From: a virus
Length of the DNA stretch: 29,223 nt
IMG/VR virus record: IMGVR_UViG_3300005264_000042
Span: 1 to 29,223 of that record
Strand: one strand, 5' to 3'
The notes under the pieces are model-generated. The model was not told where the DNA came from, did no database searches, and was given only the letters and a program-made list of their open reading frames with translations. This document shows positions 15,190 to 21,626 of the stretch, piece by piece. Positions within the stretch are counted from its first letter, which is position 1. Each line of letters opens with the position of its first letter. Position numbers and translations under genes: made by a program.

Positions 15190-15435
15190 ATGGCACGAAC
15201 AACAATCAGAAAAATTACAAAAAACAAGATCACATTCAAAATGTGGTGTGACGAAAACCGTTGGACAACCACGAAACTTTCAAAAGAATTTGAAAAATAC
15301 GGTATGAGTATTTCACCGACAACCATTTGGTATTGGCAACGTGAAGAATACAGCCCACGGAACAAAAAAACGCATAAGATTCTTTCTGAAATATGCGGAT
15401 TCAATTCAATGCAATTTATAAATTTTCAAAAATGA
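15190..15435 (+). CDS. Small HTH DNA-binding protein, candidate repressor of the palindrome regulon
   Basis: An 81-residue protein, basic at the N-terminus, with a helix-turn-helix pattern at about residues 25-50 (TTTKLSKEFEKYGMSISPTT, then IWYWQREEYSP) and a C-terminal helix (HKILSEICGF). It resembles Cro/CI-type or MerR-short regulators without an effector domain. It lies second in the transcript from the 14958 promoter, which itself carries the palindrome, so negative autoregulation is plausible. It follows the previous gene by 1 bp. No integrase is present, so a lysogeny repressor role is less likely than early-gene timing. Confidence 0.7.
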   Translation: MARTTIRKITKNKITFKMWCDENRWTTTKLSKEFEKYGMSISPTTIWYWQREEYSPRNKKTHKILSEICGFNSMQFINFQK

Positions 15436-15650
15436 ATAACAAAGAAAAACCCTTTATTTGCGAGGTGTGCCAAGTTTGTGACGGCAACGAGAAGCTCCGA
15501 GACCAGACAGTGAAAGAAGTGGTTGCAGGTCTTCACAACAGCGTTTCAGATGTACTGTTTGAGTCTTCCGGGTTTCATTGGCAGGTCATTGGTGAATATT
15601 CCCATTGTTATTCTAAACCGGAATTTTGTTCAACATTCAATTCAAAATGA
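15432..15650 (+). CDS. Small cysteine-containing protein of unknown function
   Basis: A 72-residue protein. ATG 15432 overlaps the previous stop (ATGA) and is preferred over the in-frame ATG 15393, which lies inside the HTH gene. It opens with a CxxC (CEVCQVCDGNEK, about 9-20) and has two more cysteines near the end (HCYSKPEFC), consistent with one metal site. The middle is a helix (TVKEVVAGLHNSVSDVLFES). No family is recognised. Confidence 0.65.
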   Translation: MNNKEKPFICEVCQVCDGNEKLRDQTVKEVVAGLHNSVSDVLFESSGFHWQVIGEYSHCYSKPEFCSTFNSK

Positions 15651-15811
15651 AAAAAATAGACAAACAGATCGAATGGGATGGGCTTGATGCGGACTTGTTG
15701 TATCATGAGGATCGGATACACACGGCAACAACGGTTGAAGAATATTGTGAATGCAAAGCAATGGTTGAGATCCTAAAAGAGAGAATCCTTGAAATAATTG
15801 ATGATCAATAA
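15647..15811 (+). CDS. Small acidic helical protein
   Basis: A 54-residue protein, MKKIDKQIEWDGLDADLLYH at its start and a long amphipathic helix after it (VEEYCECKAMVEILKERILEI). It overlaps the preceding stop by ATGA, so it is probably translated by coupling. It is the last gene of the short transcript that carries the HTH regulator. No function can be assigned. Confidence 0.65.
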   Translation: MKKIDKQIEWDGLDADLLYHEDRIHTATTVEEYCECKAMVEILKERILEIIDDQ

Positions 15812-15818
15812 AAAGGAC

Positions 15819-15847
15819 TTGAAAAAATGTTTCAAGTGTGGTATAAT
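15819..15847 (+). promoter_or_regulatory. Operator-bearing promoter for the membrane-lysozyme gene
   Basis: TTGAAA (15819-15824), a 17-bp spacer and a perfect TATAAT (15842-15847). The palindrome TTGAAAAAATGTTTCAA (15819-15835), flanked by a further C/G pair, covers the -35 box and is identical to the one at 23726. Predicted start near 15855, with a U-rich then A-rich leader of 25 nt. Confidence 0.85.
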
Positions 15848-15879
15848 GGTTTTGTATTTATTTTTTAAACCAAAACAAA

Positions 15880-16314
15880 ATGAAAAAAATACAAACAGAA
15901 AACGGATTCGAGTATAAAGGGGAAAAGAAAGACGTGGTGCGGATAATAATTGCAATGCTTATTGTATTAGCACTTTCCGCTTGGGGTATTAGTACGGTTC
16001 TTTCGGCAATACAACCGGCACAAATGGCGTGGGAAGATGACGTGATCCAATACAACCAAGACGTTGCCCATATTATTGAATCACGGTTCAACATGGTCTC
16101 CGCTGAAAGAGACTTGGCAAAGGAAAAATTGGAAGAAGCGGTTGAATTGGAAGCATGGGAAGAGATCATGCGACTGAAAAACAAGGTTCAGGCTCTTGAT
16201 GTAGAACTTGGAAGAAAAGAATATTGGATACCTTTTTTGCGGTATCAGGACAATTGTTCCGAAACGGAAAATCCCGGAACGGATGAGATCAAAAAAAAAA
16301 CGATGAAACGATAG
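15880..16314 (+). CDS. Membrane-anchored coiled-coil protein, N-terminal part of a candidate lysozyme fusion
   Basis: A 144-residue ORF: a cytoplasmic charged N-terminus, one membrane span (VVRIIIAMLIVLALSAWGIS, about 19-40) and a long charged helix (about 55-112). It ends EIKKKTMKR at TAG 16312. Its last codons cross a run of ten A (16291-16300). A -1 slip there continues without a stop into a lysozyme domain that has no ATG of its own. Without the shift it is a plain membrane/coiled-coil protein. The leader (TTTATTTTTTAAACC) is of the standard type for this genome. Confidence 0.72.
   Translation: MKKIQTENGFEYKGEKKDVVRIIIAMLIVLALSAWGISTVLSAIQPAQMAWEDDVIQYNQDVAHIIESRFNMVSAERDLAKEKLEEAVELEAWEEIMRLKNKVQALDVELGRKEYWIPFLRYQDNCSETENPGTDEIKKKTMKR
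16291..16300 (+). other. Candidate -1 frameshift site (A10 run)
   Basis: Ten consecutive A in the frame GAG-ATC-AAA-AAA-AAA-ACG provide A AAA AAA slippery heptamers. The -1 frame then reads Asn-Asp-Glu-Thr-Ile-Ala and runs into the lysozyme domain with no stop. A sequencing or assembly indel in the homopolymer would give the same picture and must be excluded. Confidence 0.6.
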
Positions 16315-16712
16315 CAGAAAAAGCATTTCAATTTATTTCCAAACATGAAGGCTTGAGATTGAAAGCATATTGGGATATTGATGCGTGGGCGGTGTGTTAT
16401 GGGAACCGATCACATGAAGGAGAAACGACAACAAAAGAGGATTGTGAATCCCGGTTGCGTTCCCGGATTGGATCGGTTTTTTCTTATGTGAAAGATAAAT
16501 TTGGGGAAGACTTCACGGATAATCAACTGGTGGCATTGGTGTCTTTATATTTCAACGTGAGAGATCCGGAGCATGTTGAATGGCGGATCAAAAACGACAT
16601 GAGCAATGAAAGTGTTGCAAATGCTTTTCGGATGTATGTTGTAGCCGATGGGCAACGTCTTCCGGGATTGGAGAAAAGAAGAAAAGAAGAAGCAAACTTG
16701 TTTTTAAAATAG
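16299..16712 (+). CDS. Phage lysozyme (GH24) domain, probably expressed as a -1 frameshift fusion
   Basis: This frame is open from 16287 and encodes FISKHEGLRLKAYWD, the classic GH24 start with the catalytic Glu, then AWAVCYG, FTDNQLVALVSLYFNV, and the typical ending ADGQRLPGLEKRRKEEANLF. The first usable start codon is TTG 16353, which would delete the catalytic Glu, so fusion to the membrane/coiled-coil ORF (15880) through the A10 run is the better reading, giving about 276 residues. By comparison with the E-x8-D-x5-T triad, the Thr position seems to hold Ala or Val, so activity is uncertain. The gene lies in the early block, far from the late lysis genes. It could be a membrane-tethered muralytic or decoy protein. 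Confidence 0.72.
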   Translation, partial: NDETIAEKAFQFISKHEGLRLKAYWDIDAWAVCYGNRSHEGETTTKEDCESRLRSRIGSVFSYVKDKFGEDFTDNQLVALVSLYFNVRDPEHVEWRIKNDMSNESVANAFRMYVVADGQRLPGLEKRRKEEANLFLK

Positions 16713-16716
16713 AAAA

Positions 16717-16854
16717 ATGAAGTGTATCATTTGTGGTTCCGTTGGTGGGTGTATCCCTTTTCGTGGTGAACATGTATGCCAAGATGGGGTGTGCGTGCGA
16801 AAGTTTATTGAAAAACAAAAAGAAAAACAACGCAAGACGAAAAAGAGAAAGTGA
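16717..16854 (+). CDS. Small cysteine-rich basic protein (45 residues)
   Basis: Starts MKCIICGSVGGCIPF four bases after the lysozyme stop. It has cysteines at 3, 6, 12, 21 and 26 (a zinc-knuckle-like set) and a strongly basic tail (EKQKEKQRKTKKRK). The stop (TGA 16852) lies directly before the next promoter. It may be a zinc-binding, nucleic-acid-binding protein. No family is recognised. Confidence 0.6.
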   Translation: MKCIICGSVGGCIPFRGEHVCQDGVCVRKFIEKQKEKQRKTKKRK

Positions 16855-16855
16855 C

Positions 16856-16883
16856 TTGAAAAATATTTTCAACAACCTATACT
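16856..16883 (+). promoter_or_regulatory. Operator-bearing promoter for the recombination genes
   Basis: TTGAAA (16856-16861), a 16-bp spacer and TATACT (16878-16883). The perfect 7-3-7 palindrome TTGAAAAATATTTTCAA (16856-16872) covers the -35 box. The leader TTTATTTTTTAAACAACAAC starts close to the expected transcription start and ends just before ATG 16916. Confidence 0.82.
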
Positions 16884-16915
16884 AAAAACATATTTATTTT
16901 TTAAACAACAACACC

Positions 16916-18073
16916 ATGAATGAAAATGAAATATTTTCAAACACTCCGGAGGTTCAGGAAACATTAGATGTAATCAAGATTGATGACATCGAAGCAACAA
17001 AGATAATTTTAAACAATTATTTTTCCGCAGGAATTCAAGTAATGGAGTTTGATTCAATCCCGGTTCCGATCCGTTTGTCTTTTGTGCAGAAAACACCAAA
17101 GGCATTTATAAAATATCGGGCGGTTGGAGGCAATCAAATTCCATATATTGATCATTATTTTGCGGAAAAATGTTTGAACTTTGTTTCAAATTTTGATTGG
17201 GACTCTGAAATTGTCCGATCAGATATAAAAGAAGTAATGGTAAAAACAAAGAACGGTGACAAACGTGCATTTGATGCAATGGTCGAAATGAATTTCAAAA
17301 TCACACTAGGGGAGAAAACAATCAAACGGTTCATAGTAGCAGGACACCGGATGTTTGAATCACCGGCAACGACAAGAGCGGATGCCTTGAAATCGGCAGT
17401 ATCAAAGGCAAACACGGTTTTTGCACGGCAACTTGGGGTTGGGGCAAATATTATTGATCAGGAAGGCAGGGCGTATGATGCAATCGTGAATGTCATGGAT
17501 GCGGTGAAAACACTTGCCCCGGTCAAATTCGACAAATCAGACTTTGAACCGGTGAAAGAAGAAAAGAAAAAACCGAAAAAGAAAACTGAAAAAGTTATTG
17601 AAAAAAAAGAAACAGAATTAGAAATCCGGGATGAATCAAAGAACACACCGCAAATAGACGTTGAGCCGAAAAAGGTTGATCCGGAAGAACAAAAAAAGAT
17701 GCTTTTGAAAATTCGGGAAGAACAACTTGAAAAAGAGAAAGCCGAAAAAGCCGAAAAAGAAAAAGCAAAACCAGTGGCAAAAAAGGCGGAACCGGTTGAA
17801 AAGAAAGAACCAGAAGAAAAAAAGGAAGAGATCAAAAAAAGATCATTCGACAAAGAAAAGTTTTGTGGACACATTGACCGTTGCCGAACGCTTGATGAAT
17901 TGAATAAAATTCATGAAGCATTTCAAACGGTAAACAAGCAAATCGAAGAATTTGAACTTGATGCGGAATCAATCACGGAAATTTGGGATGCATTGAAATT
18001 AAAATTGAAAGAGGTTTCCATAAAAAAAGACGGTGTTGCGGATGCTTCAGATTTTGATGATCTTTTTTCATAG
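16916..18073 (+). CDS. Rad52-like single-strand annealing protein
   Basis: A 385-residue protein. Residues about 45-200 have the Rad52/Sak-type pattern: KAFIKYRAVGGNQIPYIDHYFAEKCLNF (quoted partly, about 60-90), FDWDSEIVRSDIKEVMVKTK, a beta strand MVEMNFKITLGEKTIKRF, then RADALKSAVSKANTVFARQLG (about 150-170). A highly charged Lys/Glu linker follows (about 205-310), then a conserved-looking helical C-terminal domain (KFCGHIDRCRTLDELNKIHE and on). Such proteins anneal ssDNA with an exonuclease partner, here probably the PD-(D/E)XK protein at 19144. The end, DDLFS-TAG, abuts a SWIM ORF in the -1 frame. Confidence 0.68.
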   Translation: MNENEIFSNTPEVQETLDVIKIDDIEATKIILNNYFSAGIQVMEFDSIPVPIRLSFVQKTPKAFIKYRAVGGNQIPYIDHYFAEKCLNFVSNFDWDSEIVRSDIKEVMVKTKNGDKRAFDAMVEMNFKITLGEKTIKRFIVAGHRMFESPATTRADALKSAVSKANTVFARQLGVGANIIDQEGRAYDAIVNVMDAVKTLAPVKFDKSDFEPVKEEKKKPKKKTEKVIEKKETELEIRDESKNTPQIDVEPKKVDPEEQKKMLLKIREEQLEKEKAEKAEKEKAKPVAKKAEPVEKKEPEEKKEEIKKRSFDKEKFCGHIDRCRTLDELNKIHEAFQTVNKQIEEFELDAESITEIWDALKLKLKEVSIKKDGVADASDFDDLFS

Positions 18074-18090
18074 GGCGGAAGGCGGAGCCG

Positions 18091-18261
18091 TTGATCCGGG
18101 GTGAATTTGTTTCATCCGATGGGTCAACGGTATACACCGCACAAATTTTCGACACTTTTGAGACTTGCACATGCAAGGGATTCAAACACCGCCAAAAGTG
18201 CAAACACATTACTTCTTTAAAACAACAACAATGGAAAAAGACTACACCGAAAGCAGAGTAA
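18091..18261 (+). CDS. SWIM zinc-finger protein or C-terminal extension
   Basis: This frame is open from 18061 and encodes AEPLIRGEFVSSDGSTVYTA, then FDTFETCTCKGFKHRQKCKH, ending at TAA 18259. The CxCx8CxH set (C-T-C ... C-K-H) is a SWIM zinc finger, a domain tied to recombination and DNA-binding proteins. No ATG precedes it. TTG 18091 gives 56 residues. Alternatively a -1 slip on the T6 run (18063-18068) at the end of the Rad52-like gene would attach it to that protein. The slip site is not canonical, so this is less firm than in the tail chaperone. It overlaps the next gene by 31 bp. Confidence 0.65.
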   Translation: MIRGEFVSSDGSTVYTAQIFDTFETCTCKGFKHRQKCKHITSLKQQQWKKTTPKAE

Positions 18262-18386
18262 TGAATGATCATGTTTTTGATGATGATGAAATAATGTTTG
18301 CGGAATTCTTTTTCCGTGATCGTGTGAATTGTGTTGTAGAAATTTGCGACTTTGCAATGCATAAAGGGGAAAAAATTTATTTATAA
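18231..18386 (+). CDS. Small acidic protein (51 residues)
   Basis: Starts MEKDYTESRVMNDHVFDDDE at ATG 18231, directly after the leader motif TTTAAAACAACAACA, which decides the start over the in-frame ATGs at 18165 and 18171 that lie within the SWIM frame. Strongly acidic at the N-terminus, with a short mixed C-terminus (CVVEICDFAMHKGEKIYL). It may be a small DNA-mimic or accessory protein, but there is no recognised family. Confidence 0.6.
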   Translation: MEKDYTESRVMNDHVFDDDEIMFAEFFFRDRVNCVVEICDFAMHKGEKIYL

Positions 18387-18399
18387 AAAACAACAACAA

Positions 18400-18609
18400 A
18401 TGAAAAAATCAGAAATCAAAAACAACATCATGATCGTAATGAGATCATACAAGGGGGTCGAGATGACACCAACGGATATTGCAAGAGAAATGACAAAGTG
18501 GGGGCTTTTTGTTCCTTATGACAACGATGTACACATTCGGCAATTGTACGCACAAAAAAGAATAGAAAGAGTTAAGCGAGGGGTGTATTTGTTTAATGAT
18601 GAAGAATGA
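18400..18609 (+). CDS. Small winged-helix-like protein
   Basis: A 69-residue protein starting at ATG 18400, after TTTATAAAAAACAACAACAA. Residues 5-65 form a pattern of three helices plus a wing: NNIMIVMRSYKGVEMTPTDI, then AREMTKWG, VHIRQLYAQKRIERVKRGVY and a final LFN strand. This is like short winged HTH domains that sense or bind DNA ends. It could be a second regulator of the phage. Its stop overlaps the ATG of the next small ORF (ATGA). Confidence 0.65.
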   Translation: MKKSEIKNNIMIVMRSYKGVEMTPTDIAREMTKWGLFVPYDNDVHIRQLYAQKRIERVKRGVYLFNDEE

Positions 18610-18752
18610 ATGATCCACAACAAAGGTTCCAAGAAAACAACATCATTTCAAGTTTTAATGCCGGGCAAATATCCCGGAAAGAAATGAACAAAAAACTTTA
18701 TTCAATTTATAAAAAAACACACAATGAACAATTACCCCCCCGGATTCAGTGA
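18606..18752 (+). CDS. Small protein of 48 residues, coupled to the upstream gene
   Basis: Starts at an ATGA overlap with the previous stop and reads MNDPQQRFQENNIISSFNAG, then QISRKEMNKKLYSIYKKTH, ending in a proline-rich tail that overlaps the next gene by 29 bp. The coupled start and helical composition support it; the long overlap with the 18724 gene weakens it. Without it there would be a 114-bp gap. Function unknown. Confidence 0.5.
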   Translation: MNDPQQRFQENNIISSFNAGQISRKEMNKKLYSIYKKTHNEQLPPRIQ

Positions 18753-19089
18753 CACCAACGATCACGGCACCATGGTTTTTAGCGGTGCCGATGAAAACTC
18801 CCCAGATCAAGAAGAAGAATTGGTTGAAGAGTCAGTGGAACACCACGAACAATTGAAAAAATATCTTCCGAAAAATACAATACAATGCAACCGGTTGAAG
18901 GACATGGCAATGGATCAATACAGCGGACGTGAATCGTGTTTTTCATACGTTTTTCCGAAATCATTGATTCATAAATTTCTTGATCCGTTCACTATTCCGG
19001 ACTTTTTGGAACAAGATGAGCACGGACGAAAAAGAATTCTTGATCTTTATTTTTTAGCAGAAAAGCAAAAGAAAAGAAAAAGAACTTGA
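18724..19089 (+). CDS. Early protein of unknown function, acidic head and basic tail
   Basis: A 121-residue protein with ATG 18724 after AAAAAAACACACA. Residues 1-45 are disordered-looking and acidic (SPDQEEELVEESVEHHEQ). Residues 50-110 appear folded, with two cysteines and aromatic residues (YSGRESCFSYVFPKSLIHKF, FTIPDFLEQDEHGRKRIL), and the tail is basic (KQKKRKRT). It lies between the annealing protein and the nuclease, so a recombination role is possible. No family is recognised. Confidence 0.7.
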   Translation: MNNYPPGFSDTNDHGTMVFSGADENSPDQEEELVEESVEHHEQLKKYLPKNTIQCNRLKDMAMDQYSGRESCFSYVFPKSLIHKFLDPFTIPDFLEQDEHGRKRILDLYFLAEKQKKRKRT

Positions 19090-19113
19090 AAAGATTTTTC
19101 AGTTCATTATAAT
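19086..19113 (+). promoter_or_regulatory. Operator-bearing promoter for the nuclease gene
   Basis: TTGAAA (19086-19091), a 16-bp spacer and a perfect TATAAT (19108-19113). The palindrome TTGAAAAGATTTTTCAG (19086-19102) has one mismatch at its end. The -35 box overlaps the stop of the previous gene. The leader has the ATTTTTTTAAACAACAACA motif, about 23 nt. Confidence 0.82.
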
Positions 19114-19143
19114 CAAATTACATTATTTTTTTAAACAACAACA

Positions 19144-20178
19144 ATGTTAGAAATCCAAACCGTATCCGCAACCGTTGATCCCTATGTTGAAAAGAACACC
19201 GGGATCATAACGTCTTCAAAACTGAAGGCATTTATGAAGTGTCCACGATCGTATAAAATGGTCTATGTTGACAAAACGCCATTAGAAAGAAAATTGAAAA
19301 AGTATTTTAAAATGGGAACCGCCTTTGATGATCTTATTGCATACGGTGAAATAAAGTTTTTGCAAAAGTATTTAATATTGAAATCTGGTCAAAATTGTCT
19401 TCCGGATGGTGCGTTGGAAGTTGCAATTGAAAAACATGAAACATTGGTTGCGGAATTGGACGAACGACAGAAAAAATTGGATGCAAAACTTGAAGAAAAT
19501 TCCGCACTTGAATCAGAAGGAAAGAAGCCAAAGGCAACAACAGCCGTTCAAAAATCGGTTGAATCATGGATCAAGAAAGTTGATGAAGCCTTTGAAATTG
19601 TATCCGAGACAGAAGCAAGAATGAAATTTATTGAATTGACAGCGGTTGAAGGTGACTTGATTGCAAAATTACAAAGGGAAGCCACACGACAAACACTATT
19701 TGATATTGATGGGGCTTGGATGTATCAAAAACACTTCAAAGCAACGTACAAAGGCAAATTGACACTAGGCACGACACCGGATAGGGTGCGGATTGATGGG
19801 GAGAATCCACAGATCCGGGAATTGAAAGTGATTGATGACGTTGAAAAAGCATGGTTCAAAATCCAAGACTTGGAATACATTAAACAAGTGGCATTTCAAC
19901 AACTTTTGATTGAATTGGATACAGGAAAACAGTTGCCAGTATTTTTTGATATTCTCGACAAAAAAGAGGTTCCACGATATAGAATGATGCAAATTCCGCA
20001 ACAGTTGTTGGATGATGCACGAAACGAAATACAAAGGGGGTTGGAGTTTCTTTTGGAATGCGAAGAAAAATCATACTTTCCAACGCATTCAGAATTGGGG
20101 TTGCCGGATGACGGTTGCCAAGCATATGAACTTTGTGAAGGGTCGATCAAAACAGCTCCGGAACTTTATTCCGCATAA
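19144..20178 (+). CDS. PD-(D/E)XK nuclease, RecB/Cas4-like
   Basis: A 344-residue protein. It starts with the RecB-nuclease entry motif ITSSKLKAFMKCPRSYKMVY (about 22-41). A coiled-coil insertion (about 90-180) comes next. The catalytic core is GTTPDRVRI (D213), IRELKVID (E226-x-K228) and YIKQVAFQQLLIEL (about 245-258), the D...ExK...QxxxY-like set. Such proteins act as 5'-3' exonucleases with a phage annealing protein, here the Rad52-like protein upstream. A few cysteines (C33 and three near the C-terminus) could form a Cas4-like Fe-S cluster, although the spacing is not canonical. Confidence 0.82.
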   Translation: MLEIQTVSATVDPYVEKNTGIITSSKLKAFMKCPRSYKMVYVDKTPLERKLKKYFKMGTAFDDLIAYGEIKFLQKYLILKSGQNCLPDGALEVAIEKHETLVAELDERQKKLDAKLEENSALESEGKKPKATTAVQKSVESWIKKVDEAFEIVSETEARMKFIELTAVEGDLIAKLQREATRQTLFDIDGAWMYQKHFKATYKGKLTLGTTPDRVRIDGENPQIRELKVIDDVEKAWFKIQDLEYIKQVAFQQLLIELDTGKQLPVFFDILDKKEVPRYRMMQIPQQLLDDARNEIQRGLEFLLECEEKSYFPTHSELGLPDDGCQAYELCEGSIKTAPELYSA

Positions 20179-20191
20179 AAAAACGAAAAAA

Positions 20192-20341
20192 ATGAAAACA
20201 ATCCATTACCTACTCATAGCAATTATTCTTGGACAACTCACATACAATATTATGCCACAGGAATATCACGACAGGGCGGAAGAAATTGCATATAATGCGG
20301 GCGTAGGTACAAGGGTTTTTCTTCAAAAACTATTAAAATGA
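20192..20341 (+). CDS. Small single-span membrane protein (49 residues)
   Basis: Starts MKTIHYLLIAIILGQLTYNI at ATG 20192, 13 bp after the nuclease stop and preceded by AAAAAACGAAAAAA. In-frame ATGs further upstream lie inside the nuclease gene and are rejected. One N-terminal hydrophobic helix, then a soluble helix (YHDRAEEIAYNAG). The stop overlaps the next ATG (ATGA). Function unknown. Confidence 0.62.
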   Translation: MKTIHYLLIAIILGQLTYNIMPQEYHDRAEEIAYNAGVGTRVFLQKLLK

Positions 20342-20715
20342 AAAAAATTAAAAAATGGTATCGACAGAGTGTGGAACTTGATGCGTACTATTCTCCCAGT
20401 GCGAAATTTGCGGTGGTTGGTTTTGTTGTTGTATTCGTTATTGGATACAATATCCCCTTTATTCCGGCGGTGATTATTGTTTCACTTTGTTCCGGGTACT
20501 TCAACGCAATTCAAAGATTTCAAATGAAGGCGGAACGATTCATGAGAAAACATGAAGTGTATTTAGGAGTTGGAATAAAACGAAACATGTATGAGCTTGA
20601 TTTGTATGAAAGAACGGTGCAGTTACGATGCAGGGCAACACACCGTGAAAAAACTTGGTTTTATATTCTTTTTGCTTCAATTCTCGTTTCTTTATTGTTG
20701 GGGGTTATTTTTTAA
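20338..20715 (+). CDS. Membrane protein with three predicted spans
   Basis: A 125-residue protein with a basic N-terminus, two adjacent hydrophobic stretches (KFAVVGFVVVFVIGYNIPFI and PAVIIVSLCSGYF, about 23-56), an amphipathic middle (about 57-105) and a C-terminal span (FYILFASILVSLLLGVIF). It overlaps the preceding gene by ATGA. Two membrane proteins in an early operon could mediate superinfection exclusion or membrane anchoring of replication. Neither can be proven from sequence. Confidence 0.7.
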   Translation: MKKIKKWYRQSVELDAYYSPSAKFAVVGFVVVFVIGYNIPFIPAVIIVSLCSGYFNAIQRFQMKAERFMRKHEVYLGVGIKRNMYELDLYERTVQLRCRATHREKTWFYILFASILVSLLLGVIF

Positions 20716-20727
20716 AAACAAAACAAC

Positions 20728-21519
20728 ATGAAGTCAAGCAAAGGCGAACGAGGTAGAACAATAGTTGCAATGAGTGGCGGAAAAGGCTCCGCATGGTGTG
20801 CAAAATGGGCAATTGACAATTGCAAAGATGTTGTTCTTTATTTCAATGATACAAAATGGGATGATCCCGATTTGTATAGGTTCTTGGAGGATCTTCAACA
20901 ACATTTTGGTATTAAAATTTTTAATGATTCAGATGGGAGAACACCGGAAGAATTGTTTTTTGATGTGAAATATTTGGGAAATAGCCGTGTGGCGTTGTGT
21001 TCAATAGAGTTGAAAGCGAAAAGATTACAACGGTTTTTTGAAAAAAATGACACACTTATTTTTGGAATTGGAATTGATGAGCTACACCGGGCGGTAAGAA
21101 TTGCCGGAATATATAATGAAATATCTTTGAAAAAATGGGGAAAACCGTGCAACGTTGTATTCCCAATGATAAAAGAAGAAACAACAAAAGAGACCATTGA
21201 CAACTGGTTGACATCAACAGGAATAAAACAACCAAGGTTGTACGACATGGGCTTCAATCACAACAATTGTGGCGGTGGTTGTGTGAGAGCGGGTAAAAAG
21301 CAATGGAAGCATTTGTTGGAGACACTTCCGGATGTTTATATGAAAAGGGAAGAGATGGAAGAACGATTCAGAAAAGAGCTAGGGAAAGACGTAACAATAA
21401 TAAAGGGGATCACATTGAAAGAATTTAGAAAAAAAACACAGAACAATCTCAAGATGGATCTTGACTTTGATTGTGAAATACAAAATGAATGTATTGGGAT
21501 TTGTGGGTCTATAAATTAA
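20728..21519 (+). CDS. PP-loop ATPase, PAPS-reductase-like family
   Basis: A 263-residue protein. SGGKGS at 16-21 is the PP-loop that binds ATP pyrophosphate. FNDTKWDDPDLYRF (about 39-52), LCSIELKAKRLQRF (about 90-103, C91) and GIGIDELHRAVRI follow as in PAPS-reductase/adenine nucleotide alpha hydrolase proteins. FNHNNCGGGCVRAGKKQW (C181, C185) and a cysteine-rich C-terminus (CEIQNECIGICG) could bind an Fe-S cluster or zinc. Phage members of this family are common but mostly uncharacterised. Sulfur transfer to DNA (DndC-like) or nucleotide modification are possible roles. It starts after TTTTTTAAAAACAAAACAAC. Confidence 0.8.
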   Translation: MKSSKGERGRTIVAMSGGKGSAWCAKWAIDNCKDVVLYFNDTKWDDPDLYRFLEDLQQHFGIKIFNDSDGRTPEELFFDVKYLGNSRVALCSIELKAKRLQRFFEKNDTLIFGIGIDELHRAVRIAGIYNEISLKKWGKPCNVVFPMIKEETTKETIDNWLTSTGIKQPRLYDMGFNHNNCGGGCVRAGKKQWKHLLETLPDVYMKREEMEERFRKELGKDVTIIKGITLKEFRKKTQNNLKMDLDFDCEIQNECIGICGSIN

Positions 21520-21532
21520 AAAACAAAGCACC

Positions 21533-21562
21533 ATGAAAAATAAGCCAACACCAAGAGAATAA
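21533..21562 (+). CDS. Possible minigene (9 codons)
   Basis: ATG 21533 follows TAAAAAACAAAGCACC, the same kind of A-rich leader used by real genes, and encodes MKNKPTPRE before TAA. It sits between the PP-loop gene and the next promoter. It may be a leader peptide, a remnant or chance. Confidence 0.25.
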   Translation: MKNKPTPRE

Positions 21563-21563
21563 T

Positions 21564-21591
21564 TTGAAAAGTTTTTTCAATTCAGTATAAT
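21564..21591 (+). promoter_or_regulatory. Operator-bearing promoter
   Basis: TTGAAA (21564-21569), a 16-bp spacer and a perfect TATAAT (21586-21591). The perfect 7-3-7 palindrome TTGAAAAGTTTTTTCAA (21564-21580) covers the -35 box. The leader TATTTTAAACAACAATTTACC is about 28 nt before ATG 21627. Confidence 0.84.
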
Positions 21592-21626
21592 GAAAAAGTA
21601 AAATATATTTTAAACAACAATTTACC

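Noticed and set aside
18165-18230. Upstream ATG starts for the small acidic protein
   Set aside because: The leader motif TTTAAAACAACAACA directly precedes ATG 18231, and the 18165-18230 stretch codes for the SWIM motif in another frame.
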